Shown here one piece after another: positions 1-9,555 of a DNA stretch of 49,136 nt. Position numbers and translations under genes: made by a program. Below the pieces are notes generated by a model. That model saw nothing but the letters and a program-made list of their open reading frames with translations, made no database searches and was not told the DNA's origin. Every line of letters begins with the position of its first letter. The stretch's first letter is position 1. The DNA is from Galbibacter marinus. GTDB lineage: Bacteria > Bacteroidota > Bacteroidia > Flavobacteriales > Flavobacteriaceae. The stretch covers positions 1-49,136 of the forward strand of contig NZ_AMSG01000022.1 in the NCBI RefSeq assembly GCF_000300875.1, written 5' to 3'.

Positions 1-47
1 AAAAAAGAAGTGGTTAAAAGTATCGTTTAACCCAACAATACATTTAT

Positions 48-98
48 AAATTTATAGGGTATATTAAGGTTGTTATTCTTGATATACCCTATAAATTT
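48..98. repeat. 17-bp perfect inverted repeat, possible terminator
   Basis: Bases 48-64 are the exact reverse complement of bases 82-98, with a 17-nt spacer. The stem is AT-rich with a GGGT/ACCC core. No clear T-run follows on the plus strand, so it may end a gene lying outside the window or act in both directions. It lies upstream of the methionine operon promoter. Confidence 0.5.
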
Positions 99-138
99 TA
101 TAGCGGTTAAGGCTAGGGGGTTTTAAATCAAACTCAGC

Positions 139-169
139 TTGGTTACCACTAAAATCTGCGTTATATTTG
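139..169 (+). promoter_or_regulatory. Probable promoter of the methionine operon
   Basis: TATATTTG at 162-169 matches the Bacteroidota -7 consensus TAnnTTTG. TTGG at 139-142 lies 19 nt upstream, where the TTTG-like -33 element is expected. Transcription would begin around 175, leaving the whole SAM riboswitch inside the 5' leader. Confidence 0.6.
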
Positions 170-198
170 CACCTCATAAGTTCCTAATTGTACTGTGT

Positions 199-308
199 GT
201 TATCAAGAAAGGTGAAGGGATAGACCCGTAGAAGCCTTAGCAACCCTTTGTTTTTCCAACGAAAAATTAGAGAAGGTGCTACATTCTACCACATAGTGGA
301 AAGATAAC
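199..308 (+). promoter_or_regulatory. SAM-I (S-box) riboswitch
   Basis: The conserved S-box blocks are visible in order: TTATCAAGAAAGGTGAAGGG from 200, the GACCC...GAAGCC..AGCAACC segment, AAGGTGCTACATTC near 273-286, and a closing GATAAC at 303-308. P1 is formed by 199-204 (GTTATC) and 303-308 (GATAAC). It lies directly upstream of metH and metF, the expected targets of S-adenosylmethionine feedback. Downstream, CTTCT plus a run of seven T (316-328) and the segment 326-335, which is complementary to 201-210, are candidate expression-platform parts. The class is clear; the switching mechanism is inference. Confidence 0.88.
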
Positions 309-407
309 TAAAAGACTTCTGTTTTTTTCTTGATACTTACCGCGTAATTTACAATAACATTTTAAAGGGACTCTTAAGCTTAAAAGACAATTTTTAACAG
401 AAATGAT

Positions 408-1421
408 ATGGAAAAGGATATTGAAAAGGCGTTAGAAAAACGAATCTTGGTATTAGATGGGGCGATGGGAACCATGCTGCAACGTTATAAATTTACCGAG
501 GAAGATTTTCGTGGCGAGCGATTTAAAACCTTTGAGTATCCACTACAAGGAAACAACGACCTCCTATCTATTACCCAACCTGAAGCAATTGCAGAAGTAC
601 ACGCCAAATATTTTGAAGTGGGTGCTGATATTGTTGAAACCAATACATTCTCCAGTACCCGTATTGGTATGGCCGATTATCACATGGAGGATTTGGTATA
701 TGAACTAAATTTTGAGTCTGCAAAAATTGCCAGAAAGGTGGCCGATGAGTTTACAGCTAAACAACCAGAAAAACCTCGTTTTGTCGCTGGTGCAATGGGT
801 CCGACGAATCGTACTGCGAGTATGTCACCTGATGTCAATGACCCAGGGTTTAGAGCTGTTACCTTTGATGAATTACGTCTAGCTTATACCGAGCAAATCG
901 AAGGGTTGATCGATGGAGGTGTTGATCTGTTACTAGTTGAAACCATATTTGATACCCTAAATGCTAAGGCAGCATTATTTGCCATAGAAGAAGTTAAAGC
1001 AGCACGTGGTTTAGATATTCCTATTATGGTTAGCGGAACAATTACTGATGCCTCTGGGAGAACACTTTCGGGTCAAACTGCGGAAGCATTTTTAATTAGT
1101 ATCTCCCATATACCTCTACTGAGTGTCGGGTTTAACTGTGCGCTCGGTGCAGATCAATTATTGCCTTATGTAAAACGATTGTCCAATCAATCGCCTTTTT
1201 ACATTTCAGCTTATCCTAATGCAGGTTTGCCGAATCACTTTGGGGAATACGACCAAACTGCAGAAGAAATGCAAGATTTGATTCGAAATTACCTAGAAGA
1301 GCATGTGGTAAATATCATAGGCGGTTGCTGTGGGACAACACCCGAACATATTGGCTTAATAGCAGAAATCGCCGCTGAGTATACCCCTAGGAAGGTGCTA
1401 GATTCAAGCCTAGCGAATTAA
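408..1421 (+). CDS. metH: Homocysteine S-methyltransferase module of split methionine synthase
   Basis: This 337-residue protein is the N-terminal, homocysteine-binding barrel of cobalamin-dependent methionine synthase, encoded here as a separate gene. It binds homocysteine through zinc and receives the methyl group from methylcobalamin carried by the partner protein downstream. The N-terminal motif LDGAMGTMLQ and the three zinc cysteines are present: C244 in FNCALG and C307/C308 in GGCCGT. The start at 408 is chosen over the overlapping ATG at 403, which is out of frame. It is followed after 43 bp by the rest of MetH, and both lie under the SAM riboswitch. The break falls at a domain boundary and both halves are intact, so this is a split gene rather than a frameshift. 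Split MetH is common in Flavobacteriia. Confidence 0.9.
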   Translation: MEKDIEKALEKRILVLDGAMGTMLQRYKFTEEDFRGERFKTFEYPLQGNNDLLSITQPEAIAEVHAKYFEVGADIVETNTFSSTRIGMADYHMEDLVYELNFESAKIARKVADEFTAKQPEKPRFVAGAMGPTNRTASMSPDVNDPGFRAVTFDELRLAYTEQIEGLIDGGVDLLLVETIFDTLNAKAALFAIEEVKAARGLDIPIMVSGTITDASGRTLSGQTAEAFLISISHIPLLSVGFNCALGADQLLPYVKRLSNQSPFYISAYPNAGLPNHFGEYDQTAEEMQDLIRNYLEEHVVNIIGGCCGTTPEHIGLIAEIAAEYTPRKVLDSSLAN

Positions 1422-1464
1422 AAAATATCACCCCGAGCATTAATGATCTTTGAAGTAGAAAAAA

Positions 1465-4167
1465 ATGATTGACCAACAAGATATAGAAGAGCGAAGTAAA
1501 CGATTGCCATTGGCCTTATCTGGATTAGAGCCACTAATTATTGATGAGAATACAAACTTTGTAAATATTGGAGAGCGTACCAATGTAACGGGATCTCGAA
1601 AATTTCTTCGACTCATTAAAGAAGAAAATTACGACCAAGCTTTAGAAGTTGCCAGAGCCCAAGTAGAAGGAGGTGCCCAAATCATCGATGTAAACATGGA
1701 TGAAGGGATGCTTGATGGTAAGTATGCAATGGTGAAGTTTTTAAATTTAATCGCAGCTGAGCCTGATATTGCGAGAGTTCCTATAATGATAGATAGCTCC
1801 AAATGGGAAATCATTGAAGCGGGATTAAAAGTCGTTCAAGGGAAAGGAATTGTGAATTCGATCAGTTTAAAAGAAGGGGAGGCTGAATTTATACATCACG
1901 CTAGACTTATTAAACGGTACGGGGCAGCAGTCATTGTTATGGCCTTCGATGAAACAGGCCAAGCTGATAATTATCAACGAAGAATCGATATATGTAAACG
2001 CTCCTATGACATTCTTGTCAATCAGGTGAAGTTTGCACCACAGGATATTATATTTGATCCTAATATTTTCCCGGTGGGAACAGGTATGGAAGAACACCGT
2101 CAAAATGCGGTTGATTTTTTCCGTGCCACAAAGTGGATTCGCGAGAACTTACCCCATGCACAAATTAGTGGTGGCGTCAGTAATGTATCGTTCTCCTTCC
2201 GTGGGAACAATACAGTACGCGAGGCCATGAATGCCGCATTTTTATACCATGGAATTAAAAATGGTATGACCATGGGTATAGTCAATCCAGAAATGCTGGA
2301 GGTGTATGATCAAATCGATAAAGAGCTTCTTATATATATAGAAGATGTACTTTTGGATCGTAGGGACGATGCTACAGAACGCCTCTTGGATTATGCTGAG
2401 ACCGTACAAGGAAATTCCAAAGAGAACCTGAAACAACAACAGCAGTGGAGAAGTGGAAGTCTACAAGATCGAATCACTCATGCGCTGGTTAAAGGTATCT
2501 TAGAATTTATCGAAGAAGATGTAGAGCAGGCCCGTCAATTAGCAGAGAAACCTATTGAAGTCATAGAGGTTAACTTGATGAACGGAATGAATGTGGTAGG
2601 TGATTTGTTTGGAAGCGGTAAGATGTTTTTACCCCAAGTGGTAAAATCTGCCCGAGTCATGAAAAAGGCCGTTGCTTATCTACTTCCTTTCATTGAGGCT
2701 ACTAAAGAGGATGATTCCAGATCTGCAGGTAAAATTGTAATGGCCACAGTTAAGGGTGATGTGCACGATATTGGTAAAAATATTGTCGGTGTGGTATTGG
2801 CATGTAATAATTATGAAATCATTGACCTTGGGGTAATGGTTCCACCCGAGAAAATTATTCAAACTGCTTTGGATGAAAAGGCGGATATTATAGGGCTGAG
2901 CGGATTGATTACACCTTCTTTGGATGAAATGGTTTATCTGACCAAGGAATTAGAAAAGCTCAATTTAAGTATCCCTGTGATGATTGGTGGTGCCACTACT
3001 TCAAGAGCGCATACAGCTGTGAAGATAGCCCCGGTTTATTCCAAGACAGTGGTCTATGTTAGTGATGCTTCCAGATCCGTTAGCGTTGCTGGGAATCTAT
3101 TAAATCCAAAGGTAAATCAGCAGTATGAAGCTGAATTAAAACAGGAGTATGACACTGTAAGAGCTGGGTTTTTAAAACGAACTCGTATAAAAAATTATTT
3201 AACCATCGATCAAGCCAGAGCCAATAAGATGCAACTTGATTGGGATCAGTACTCTGCGCCCAAACCTAGTTTTATTGGGGTTAAACAAATCGAACTCGAT
3301 TTAAAAGAGCTATTGCCTTATATCGATTGGACCCCATTTTTTAGATCCTGGGAGCTTCATGGAAAGTATCCTAAGATTTTGACTGATGAACTAGTAGGTG
3401 AAGCCGCAACTAAACTCTTTGAAGAAGCTACTCAAATGCTCAATCAGATCATTAAACAGAAATGGCTTACTGCTAAAGGTATATTAGGTATTTTCCCTGC
3501 AAACCAAGTAAATGACGATGATATTCAACTCTATTCAAAGAGTGGAGAGGAGCTTGAAAAATTCCTAACTCTGCGTCAACAATCACAAAAAACCAAAGGA
3601 GCACCAAATATTGCCTTGGCTGATTTTATTGCTCCTAAAGATAGTGGGCAACAGGATTATATGGGCGCTTTTTGCGTCTCCACAGGATTTGGTGTGGATG
3701 AGATCTCTGAAAAATTTGTCAAAAATTTAGATGATTATAACTCTATTATGATCAAAGCCTTAGCAGATCGATTAGCAGAAGCGTTCGCGGAGTATCTTCA
3801 CAAAAAAGTACGTACCGAAATATGGGGGTATGACCAAAGCGAACAACTCACCAACGAAGAATTGATTAAAGAGTCTTATAAAGGAATTCGACCAGCGCCT
3901 GGATATCCAGCATGTCCAGATCACCTAGAGAAACGAACCATTTGGAGTTTGTTAAAAGTCGAAGAGCGAATAGGAGTTAAACTAACCGATAGCCTTGCCA
4001 TGTGGCCAGCCTCATCCGTATCTGGTTATTATTTTGCCAATCCTAAAAGCCGATATTTTGGATTAGGTAAAATAAAAGAAGATCAAGTGGCAGATTATGC
4101 AAAACGTAGAGGAATTCCTGTAGAGGAGGCCGCTAAATGGTTGAGTCCGAACATTGCAGATTCTTAA
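1465..4167 (+). CDS. metH: Cobalamin-dependent methionine synthase, folate/B12/activation modules
   Basis: This 900-residue protein supplies the remaining modules of methionine synthase. The pterin-binding (methyltetrahydrofolate) barrel covers about residues 25-290 and starts with [14 protein letters not shown]. The cobalamin cap and binding module follows at about 320-560, with the DxHxxG motif DVHDIG in which H434 is the lower cobalt ligand, then SGLITPS and GGATTSRAH. The C-terminal AdoMet-dependent reactivation domain contains [12 protein letters not shown]. It lacks only the homocysteine barrel encoded immediately upstream, so the two proteins should work together. All catalytic motifs are present, the cytoplasmic location is expected, and metF follows 38 bp downstream to supply 5-methyltetrahydrofolate. 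Confidence 0.93.
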   Translation: MIDQQDIEERSKRLPLALSGLEPLIIDENTNFVNIGERTNVTGSRKFLRLIKEENYDQALEVARAQVEGGAQIIDVNMDEGMLDGKYAMVKFLNLIAAEPDIARVPIMIDSSKWEIIEAGLKVVQGKGIVNSISLKEGEAEFIHHARLIKRYGAAVIVMAFDETGQADNYQRRIDICKRSYDILVNQVKFAPQDIIFDPNIFPVGTGMEEHRQNAVDFFRATKWIRENLPHAQISGGVSNVSFSFRGNNTVREAMNAAFLYHGIKNGMTMGIVNPEMLEVYDQIDKELLIYIEDVLLDRRDDATERLLDYAETVQGNSKENLKQQQQWRSGSLQDRITHALVKGILEFIEEDVEQARQLAEKPIEVIEVNLMNGMNVVGDLFGSGKMFLPQVVKSARVMKKAVAYLLPFIEATKEDDSRSAGKIVMATVKGDVHDIGKNIVGVVLACNNYEIIDLGVMVPPEKIIQTALDEKADIIGLSGLITPSLDEMVYLTKELEKLNLSIPVMIGGATTSRAHTAVKIAPVYSKTVVYVSDASRSVSVAGNLLNPKVNQQYEAELKQEYDTVRAGFLKRTRIKNYLTIDQARANKMQLDWDQYSAPKPSFIGVKQIELDLKELLPYIDWTPFFRSWELHGKYPKILTDELVGEAATKLFEEATQMLNQIIKQKWLTAKGILGIFPANQVNDDDIQLYSKSGEELEKFLTLRQQSQKTKGAPNIALADFIAPKDSGQQDYMGAFCVSTGFGVDEISEKFVKNLDDYNSIMIKALADRLAEAFAEYLHKKVRTEIWGYDQSEQLTNEELIKESYKGIRPAPGYPACPDHLEKRTIWSLLKVEERIGVKLTDSLAMWPASSVSGYYFANPKSRYFGLGKIKEDQVADYAKRRGIPVEEAAKWLSPNIADS

Positions 4168-4205
4168 AATTCCATTTCTTGTAAACAAAACCAACAAAAA
4201 GTCTC

Positions 4206-5159
4206 ATGAAAGTAACAGAACATATCGAAGCTGCTCAAAATAAAACCTTATTCTCTTTTGAAATCGTTCCACCTCAAAAGGGTAAAAATATTCAAGAACT
4301 CTACGATAACATTGATCCATTGATGGAATTTAATCCACCCTTTATTGATGTTACCACCTCAAGAGAGGAGTTTGTGTATCTAGAAAAGGATGGGTTATAT
4401 GATCGAAAAGTAACTCGAACAAGGCCTGGAACTGTCGGTATTTGCGCTGCCATAAAGCACAAATATAAAGTAGATACAGTCCCTCATGTTTTATGTGGTG
4501 GGTTTACTAAAGAAGAAACGGAGTATATGCTTGTGGATTGTCAGTATCTAGGTATTCAAAACGTGATGGCCCTACGCGGTGACGCCATGAAGCATCAACG
4601 ATATTTTGAAGCAACCAATGGGGGACATACCTATGCCTACGAATTGGTCGAGCAAATTAGAAATATGTGTCAGGGAAAGTACTTACACGAAACCCTAGAG
4701 AATAGCAATACAGACGATTTTTGTATTGGGGTGGCAGGATATCCTGAAAAACACCTTGAGGCGCCTTCTTTGGAGTTTGATCTGAAAAAACTCAAGCAAA
4801 AGATTGATGCGGGAGCAGATTATATTGTGACTCAGATGTTTTTTAATAACAGCAAATACTTTGAGTTTGTTGAAAAAGCACGTCAGGCAGGTATTACAGT
4901 GCCTATTATTCCAGGAATTAAACCTATAGCTGTTAAAAAGCACTTACAATTACTGCCTCAGGTGTTTAAAATTGATCTTCCAGAAGATTTAATTTCTGCG
5001 GTAGATGCATGTAAGAACAACAAGGAAGTACGTCAAGTCGGAGTAGAGTGGTGTATTGCTCAATCCAAAGAACTAAAGGAAGCTGGTGTACCTGTATTAC
5101 ATTATTATTCTATGGGTAAATCCGATAACATTAAGAATATTGCTCAAGCGCTATTTTAA
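4206..5159 (+). CDS. metF: 5,10-methylenetetrahydrofolate reductase
   Basis: MetF reduces 5,10-methylene- to 5-methyltetrahydrofolate with FAD, providing the methyl donor for MetH. The 317-residue length is usual for the family. Characteristic segments are SFEIVPPQKG near the N-terminus, VPHVLCGGFT, NVMALRGD, GVAGYPEKH and DYIVTQMFF, followed by PIIPGIKPI. The gene begins 38 bp after metH, has no recognisable promoter of its own, and should be controlled with it by the SAM riboswitch. Confidence 0.95.
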   Translation: MKVTEHIEAAQNKTLFSFEIVPPQKGKNIQELYDNIDPLMEFNPPFIDVTTSREEFVYLEKDGLYDRKVTRTRPGTVGICAAIKHKYKVDTVPHVLCGGFTKEETEYMLVDCQYLGIQNVMALRGDAMKHQRYFEATNGGHTYAYELVEQIRNMCQGKYLHETLENSNTDDFCIGVAGYPEKHLEAPSLEFDLKKLKQKIDAGADYIVTQMFFNNSKYFEFVEKARQAGITVPIIPGIKPIAVKKHLQLLPQVFKIDLPEDLISAVDACKNNKEVRQVGVEWCIAQSKELKEAGVPVLHYYSMGKSDNIKNIAQALF

Positions 5160-5195
5160 ATTATTAAGTTTACTTTAGCATTTGAAAAATAACCG

Positions 5196-6302
5196 ATGCG
5201 AAACCTAATTATAGTATTGATGTCGATATTTTGTTTGGGGTTAAGCGCCCAACAAAACGACAAGGCACATACTTCTTATATTGATCTGAGCTACTTTTAT
5301 GGTAATATAAGTAAGCACAATAATGACATTTTACATTTAGTTACGGATCATCCAGAGGGTTATCTACTTAGTTGGAATAGAAAAACCTATGGGCATAAAG
5401 AATGGGAACAATTGTATAATTATCCTGACTACGGTGCCTCTATGATTTATCACAACTTCAAGAATCCATATATGGGAAGTAATACGGCCTTTTACGGGCA
5501 TTATAACTTCTACTTTTTCAATAGAAACTTGATGTTTAGAGTAGGACAGGGGGTTGCCTTTGCAGAAAAGCCATATGATAAAGAGGACAATTATCGAAAT
5601 GTTGCTTTTGGGTCTACTCTTTTAAGCAGTACCTATCTGATGTTAAACTATAAAAAGGAGCGAATTTTCAATAGATTTGGACTGCAGGCTGGACTAACTC
5701 TTATCCATTATTCCAATGGAAATACCAAAGCGCCAAACACAAGTATTAATACCGTTAACTTTAATATTGGTTTGAATTATAATCTGGAAGCTACCCAGCC
5801 AGAGTATATCAGAACAGCAGGACTTAGCAGCGCCTTTACCGAGCCAGTACGTTTTAATTTTGTATTTAGAACAGGGATAAACGAAAGTGATGTGATTGGA
5901 AGTGGACAATTTCCATTTTACGTATTTTCGGTATATGCCGATAAACGACTCTCTAAAAAGAGTGCTATTCAACTGGGAACCGATGTCTTCTATTCTAATT
6001 TTTTAAAAGAATACATACGCTATAGTAGCATTTCCTATCCAGAGCGAGGGATTGATGGATCAGAAGATTTTAAAAGAGCAGGTGTATTTATCGGACATGA
6101 ACTTTTTTTGAACCAACTCTCAGTGGTTGCTCAAGCTGGATATTATCTATATTACCCAGTAGATTATGAGGGGGAAGTTTATTTAAGAGGTGGATTAAAA
6201 GGCTATCTTACAAAGAGTAAAAAACTCTTCGCCGTGATTACTGTAAAGGCACATGCAGCTCAAGCAGAAGGGGTTGAAATTGGAATTGGTTATAGATTGT
6301 AG
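5196..6302 (+). CDS. PagL-like lipid A 3-O-deacylase (acyloxyacyl hydrolase)
   Basis: This 368-residue protein has an N-terminal signal peptide ending near SAQQ and a body rich in alternating aromatic and polar residues, as in outer-membrane beta-barrels. The motif LIHYSNGN, with H171 and S173, matches the His/Ser catalytic signature of the PagL family, which removes the 3-linked acyl chain of lipid A. It is much longer than Pseudomonas PagL, as is usual for Bacteroidota members. A TACTTTAG element at 5171-5178 may be its promoter. It is followed at once by a GIN-domain lipoprotein gene. The family call is fairly sure; activity on lipid A is inferred. Confidence 0.72.
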   Translation: MRNLIIVLMSIFCLGLSAQQNDKAHTSYIDLSYFYGNISKHNNDILHLVTDHPEGYLLSWNRKTYGHKEWEQLYNYPDYGASMIYHNFKNPYMGSNTAFYGHYNFYFFNRNLMFRVGQGVAFAEKPYDKEDNYRNVAFGSTLLSSTYLMLNYKKERIFNRFGLQAGLTLIHYSNGNTKAPNTSINTVNFNIGLNYNLEATQPEYIRTAGLSSAFTEPVRFNFVFRTGINESDVIGSGQFPFYVFSVYADKRLSKKSAIQLGTDVFYSNFLKEYIRYSSISYPERGIDGSEDFKRAGVFIGHELFLNQLSVVAQAGYYLYYPVDYEGEVYLRGGLKGYLTKSKKLFAVITVKAHAAQAEGVEIGIGYRL

Positions 6303-6303
6303 T

Positions 6304-7095
6304 ATGAGACACTTGGATTTATTACGGCTAAAAAAATATATAATTGCTTTGCGCTATTGGACTGCATTGGTCTGTTTTTTCTTCCTTATAGGGTGTGATG
6401 ATAAGAGTGTGAATGATTGTATACAATCCGCTGGAACGACTATTGAGCAGCAGGTAGAAGTAGCTCCGTTTGATCGTATACTTATAGAGCGGAATCTCCA
6501 TATGGTTTTTACTCAGGAGAATGAAGCTAAGGTGGTGATTAAAACGGGTGAAAATTTGTTGCCAGATATTAAGGTTCAGGTTGTTGATGGACAATTACAA
6601 TTAAGAAATGAAAACCAGTGCAATTTTTTTAGAGATTATGGACTAACGACCATCTATGTATCTAGTCCGGATATCTCAGAAATCCGTAGCTCTACACAGG
6701 GAGATGTTCGCTCACAAGGAATTATTACCGTAGATAAATTAAGAGTGTATTCCGAAAACTTTAGAAACAATGAGTACCTAACAAGTGGAGAATTTTACTT
6801 AAATGTACACGCCAATGATTTTCAGTTAGTATTCAACGGAGTATCAAATATGTATATTCAAGGGCAGTCTAAGCAATTGAATATCACGATGGCCTCTGGA
6901 AATGGGAGATTTGAAGGGCGAGATTTCGAGGTTGAAAACGCCAACATCTATCACCGAAGTTCCAATGATGTCATCGTAAATGTTACCGGTCACTTAAAGG
7001 CGGATCTCTATGGAACGGGAGACCTTATAGCAGTGAAGCCTCCTGCGAGCAAAGAGGTGAATCAGCACTATAAAGGCCAATATATACTCGAATAA
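6304..7095 (+). CDS. GIN-domain (DUF2807) lipoprotein
   Basis: The start at 6304, one base after the previous stop codon, gives a 263-residue protein with a hydrophobic N-terminus and a lipobox LIGC (Cys31), so a lipoprotein is predicted. An upstream in-frame ATG at 6253 lies inside the deacylase gene and is less likely. The mature part resembles the putative auto-transporter adhesin, head GIN domain family: PFDRILIERNLHMVFTQ followed by repeated short beta-strands ending in DLYGTGDLIAV. The biochemical role of the family is unknown. Tight spacing suggests cotranscription with the PagL-like gene. Confidence 0.75.
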   Translation: MRHLDLLRLKKYIIALRYWTALVCFFFLIGCDDKSVNDCIQSAGTTIEQQVEVAPFDRILIERNLHMVFTQENEAKVVIKTGENLLPDIKVQVVDGQLQLRNENQCNFFRDYGLTTIYVSSPDISEIRSSTQGDVRSQGIITVDKLRVYSENFRNNEYLTSGEFYLNVHANDFQLVFNGVSNMYIQGQSKQLNITMASGNGRFEGRDFEVENANIYHRSSNDVIVNVTGHLKADLYGTGDLIAVKPPASKEVNQHYKGQYILE

Positions 7096-7129
7096 TAAGG
7101 TTAGGATATAGCAGCCTTAGCTAAAAAAA

Positions 7130-9199
7130 TTACTTTTTATCGGGACGGGTATAAAGTTCTCCGTTTTTCAATTTTCTATTGTACTCCTTAAGGTCTTTTT
7201 TCACTTCCCCTATTAGAATATACATACCGATCATATTTGGAAATGCCATGGTAATAATCATCATGTCTGCGAAATCCAATACAGCACCAAGCCCAACTGA
7301 TGAGCCTACCACAACAAAGAATAAAAACATGACCTTATAGACCAGTTCTACAGTATTGCTTTTTCCAAATAGGAAAGTCCAGGCTCTCATGCCGTAATAG
7401 GACCAAGATATCATGGTGGAAAATGCGAATAATAAAACCACTATTGTTAGTACATATGGAAACCATGAGATTATCGTTGAGAAAGCAGCCGAGGTGAGTT
7501 GAACACCACCAACTCCTTGAACTTCGTGCATACCTGTAAAAATAAGCACAAGGGCCGTTAATGTGCAAACCACTACTGTATCGATAAATGGTTCGATTAA
7601 GGCTGCATACCCCTCCGATACTGGATGATTTGTCTTTCCAGCACTATGCGCAATGGCTGCAGATCCAACTCCTGATTCACTTGAAAATGCTGCTCTTTGA
7701 AATCCTACAATCATAACACCTATAATACCTCCTTTTAGGGCTGATGCATTAAATGCTCCATCGATAATAGCGGATACTGCCGCGCCTAGATTTTCGATAT
7801 TTACTCCGATAATAATAATAGCCGCGAGAGCATAAATTCCTGCCATTACCGGTACAATACGACCAGTAACTTTTCCAATACTCTCAATACCTCCAATAAT
7901 CACTGCCCCGACTAGAAATGCTAAAAAGAGACCAAAATAAAGCCCTTTCCCTTGCATAAATTCAAATTGACTGGCTAAAATTTCAAAAGACTGATTGGCT
8001 TGGAACATGTTTCCCCCACCCAAAGTGGCTCCCACACAAAGTACTGCAAAGAGCACTGCTAAAACTTTACCTAACTTCTTGGCATTTCTTTTCTCTAGAC
8101 CATGTTTAAGATAATACATTGGCCCACCAAAAATCTTACCATCAGAATTGATTGTTCTGTATTTGATCCCTAGGGTACATTCAGTGAATTTAGAGGCCAT
8201 TCCAAGAAGACCAGCAAGAATCATCCAAAATGTAGCTCCAGCACCTCCAACTGAAATTGCAATGGCAACACCAGCGATATTTCCAAGTCCAACAGTTGCC
8301 GACACGGCCGTGGTCATGGTTTGGAAATGGGTGATTTTACCTGGAGCATTAGGATCATCATATTTTCCTTTTGCTAGATCAAATGAATGCCGAACTCCTT
8401 TAAAGTTTATAAAACCTAATCGAATGGTAAAGAAGAAAGCGCCAAAAATAAGCCAAATTACAATTAAGGGTATGTTACTAGTTTTGGGATCACCATTAAG
8501 GTGTCTCACTAGCACAGGTTGGTCAAGCTTGATCTCTGCAAGATTATGAGCTCCAATCTCTATTACATGTGCCTTATTGTCAGCATTGTAAATAACCTCG
8601 TTCGGATCGTTTAGATGTTTGAGTGTTCCTGCGGCATTTGCATAAACATTTAAATCCCCTTTTTGGTAAGAACTCACCACTGCGATAAGGTCACCTGATT
8701 CCACGTGCTTACCTTCTTCAACCTCCCACTGTTTAAGTACAAAATGATCATCAATACCTGCTGTCCATCCTGGAATAGGAACCTTCTTAATGTCTGCGTA
8801 AACCTTTGGATCATAAAGTCCAAAGGCAGTAAAAGGGTCCCAAAATAATACTTTGTACATTTGATTTACCAAGGGTACAGCAGTACCGTTAAGAAACTCT
8901 GGAATATTCTCCGATTTAATCTTATAGCTATGTTGAACACTTTTTCCCTGACTATCTGTGATGGTCACCGTATAGGGAATCCCCTCGGTAAGTCCTATTG
9001 CGGTATCAGAATCTAAAGGTGTATTTTGATTAGACCACTTATAAGTATAGGGAGGAAGACCACCTTGGACCTCTAAGGAGATATATCCATCATTGATAAT
9101 CTTTGATTTATTACCTAAGGTTTCTTTTACCACTAAATCCTGGCTCTGAAGAGAAAGAAATGAAATGGTGAATAGTAGGGTAAAAAGATATTTAATCAT
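7130..9199 (-). CDS. AGCS-family sodium:amino-acid symporter with periplasmic N-terminal extension
   Basis: The C-terminal part, about residues 240-680, is an alanine/glycine:cation symporter with family motifs such as TAVSATVGLGNIAGVA, GGPMYYLKHGL and FQRAAFSSESGVGSAAIAH. It should import a small amino acid with sodium. Before it lies an unusual extension of about 230 residues: a signal peptide (1-20), a SprB-like repeat containing GGLPPYTYKWSN (46-57), and a lipoyl/biotinyl-like beta segment around 130-215 (VEEGKHVESGDLIAVVSS). I chose the start at 9199 because MIKYLFTLLFTISFLSLQSQ is a good signal peptide; an in-frame ATG at 9253 would add 18 residues lacking that character. The gene converges with the preceding plus-strand gene. 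Confidence 0.85.
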   Translation of the reverse strand: MIKYLFTLLFTISFLSLQSQDLVVKETLGNKSKIINDGYISLEVQGGLPPYTYKWSNQNTPLDSDTAIGLTEGIPYTVTITDSQGKSVQHSYKIKSENIPEFLNGTAVPLVNQMYKVLFWDPFTAFGLYDPKVYADIKKVPIPGWTAGIDDHFVLKQWEVEEGKHVESGDLIAVVSSYQKGDLNVYANAAGTLKHLNDPNEVIYNADNKAHVIEIGAHNLAEIKLDQPVLVRHLNGDPKTSNIPLIVIWLIFGAFFFTIRLGFINFKGVRHSFDLAKGKYDDPNAPGKITHFQTMTTAVSATVGLGNIAGVAIAISVGGAGATFWMILAGLLGMASKFTECTLGIKYRTINSDGKIFGGPMYYLKHGLEKRNAKKLGKVLAVLFAVLCVGATLGGGNMFQANQSFEILASQFEFMQGKGLYFGLFLAFLVGAVIIGGIESIGKVTGRIVPVMAGIYALAAIIIIGVNIENLGAAVSAIIDGAFNASALKGGIIGVMIVGFQRAAFSSESGVGSAAIAHSAGKTNHPVSEGYAALIEPFIDTVVVCTLTALVLIFTGMHEVQGVGGVQLTSAAFSTIISWFPYVLTIVVLLFAFSTMISWSYYGMRAWTFLFGKSNTVELVYKVMFLFFVVVGSSVGLGAVLDFADMMIITMAFPNMIGMYILIGEVKKDLKEYNRKLKNGELYTRPDKK

Positions 9200-9253
9200 A
9201 ATGTTTGCTATCGTTTCCACTTTTGGATAGGAATGTTTTAAAACCAAATGCAT

Positions 9254-9555
9254 ATCTACAGTATTTCAAGACTACTTTAAAGAGCAGCCCTTCTGTTAAA
9301 TTATAACAACTAGTAAATTTACTAAAGTGAATAAATCAGCTTTAGCATAAAAAGCTGTTAGGTCATACCCTTTAAGCTATAAGTAAATTTAATCGAAATG
9401 TGAAGATAAAGCATATAAAGCTCCCGTAACCGCCGAGAAGAAAAATAATTTAGTTTATAGAACCATCCTATTTTTAAAATCCGTTAAAAATTAAGCAACA
9501 AATATAATAGATTTATCTAGCATGACCAGTGATCTTCTAATTAATTTGCTTGTAA
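9254..9555. other. Intergenic region with a 14-bp palindrome
   Basis: No gene is seen here. A perfect 14-bp palindrome TAGTAAATTTACTA lies at 9311-9324, about 110 bp before the symporter start, and could be an operator. The sequence near 9332-9352 can form a 7-bp hairpin (CAGCTTT/AAAGCTG) with no T-run. I found no TAnnTTTG match on the minus strand. Confidence 0.35.

Noticed and set aside
1422-1464. Possible frameshift splitting metH into two pieces
   Set aside because: Both parts are complete at domain boundaries with their own start and stop codons, and a split arrangement is usual in related bacteria.
8970-9090. Gliding adhesin (SprB) gene fragment
   Set aside because: Only one repeat-like unit occurs and it is in frame with the symporter, so it is a domain of that protein rather than an adhesin remnant.
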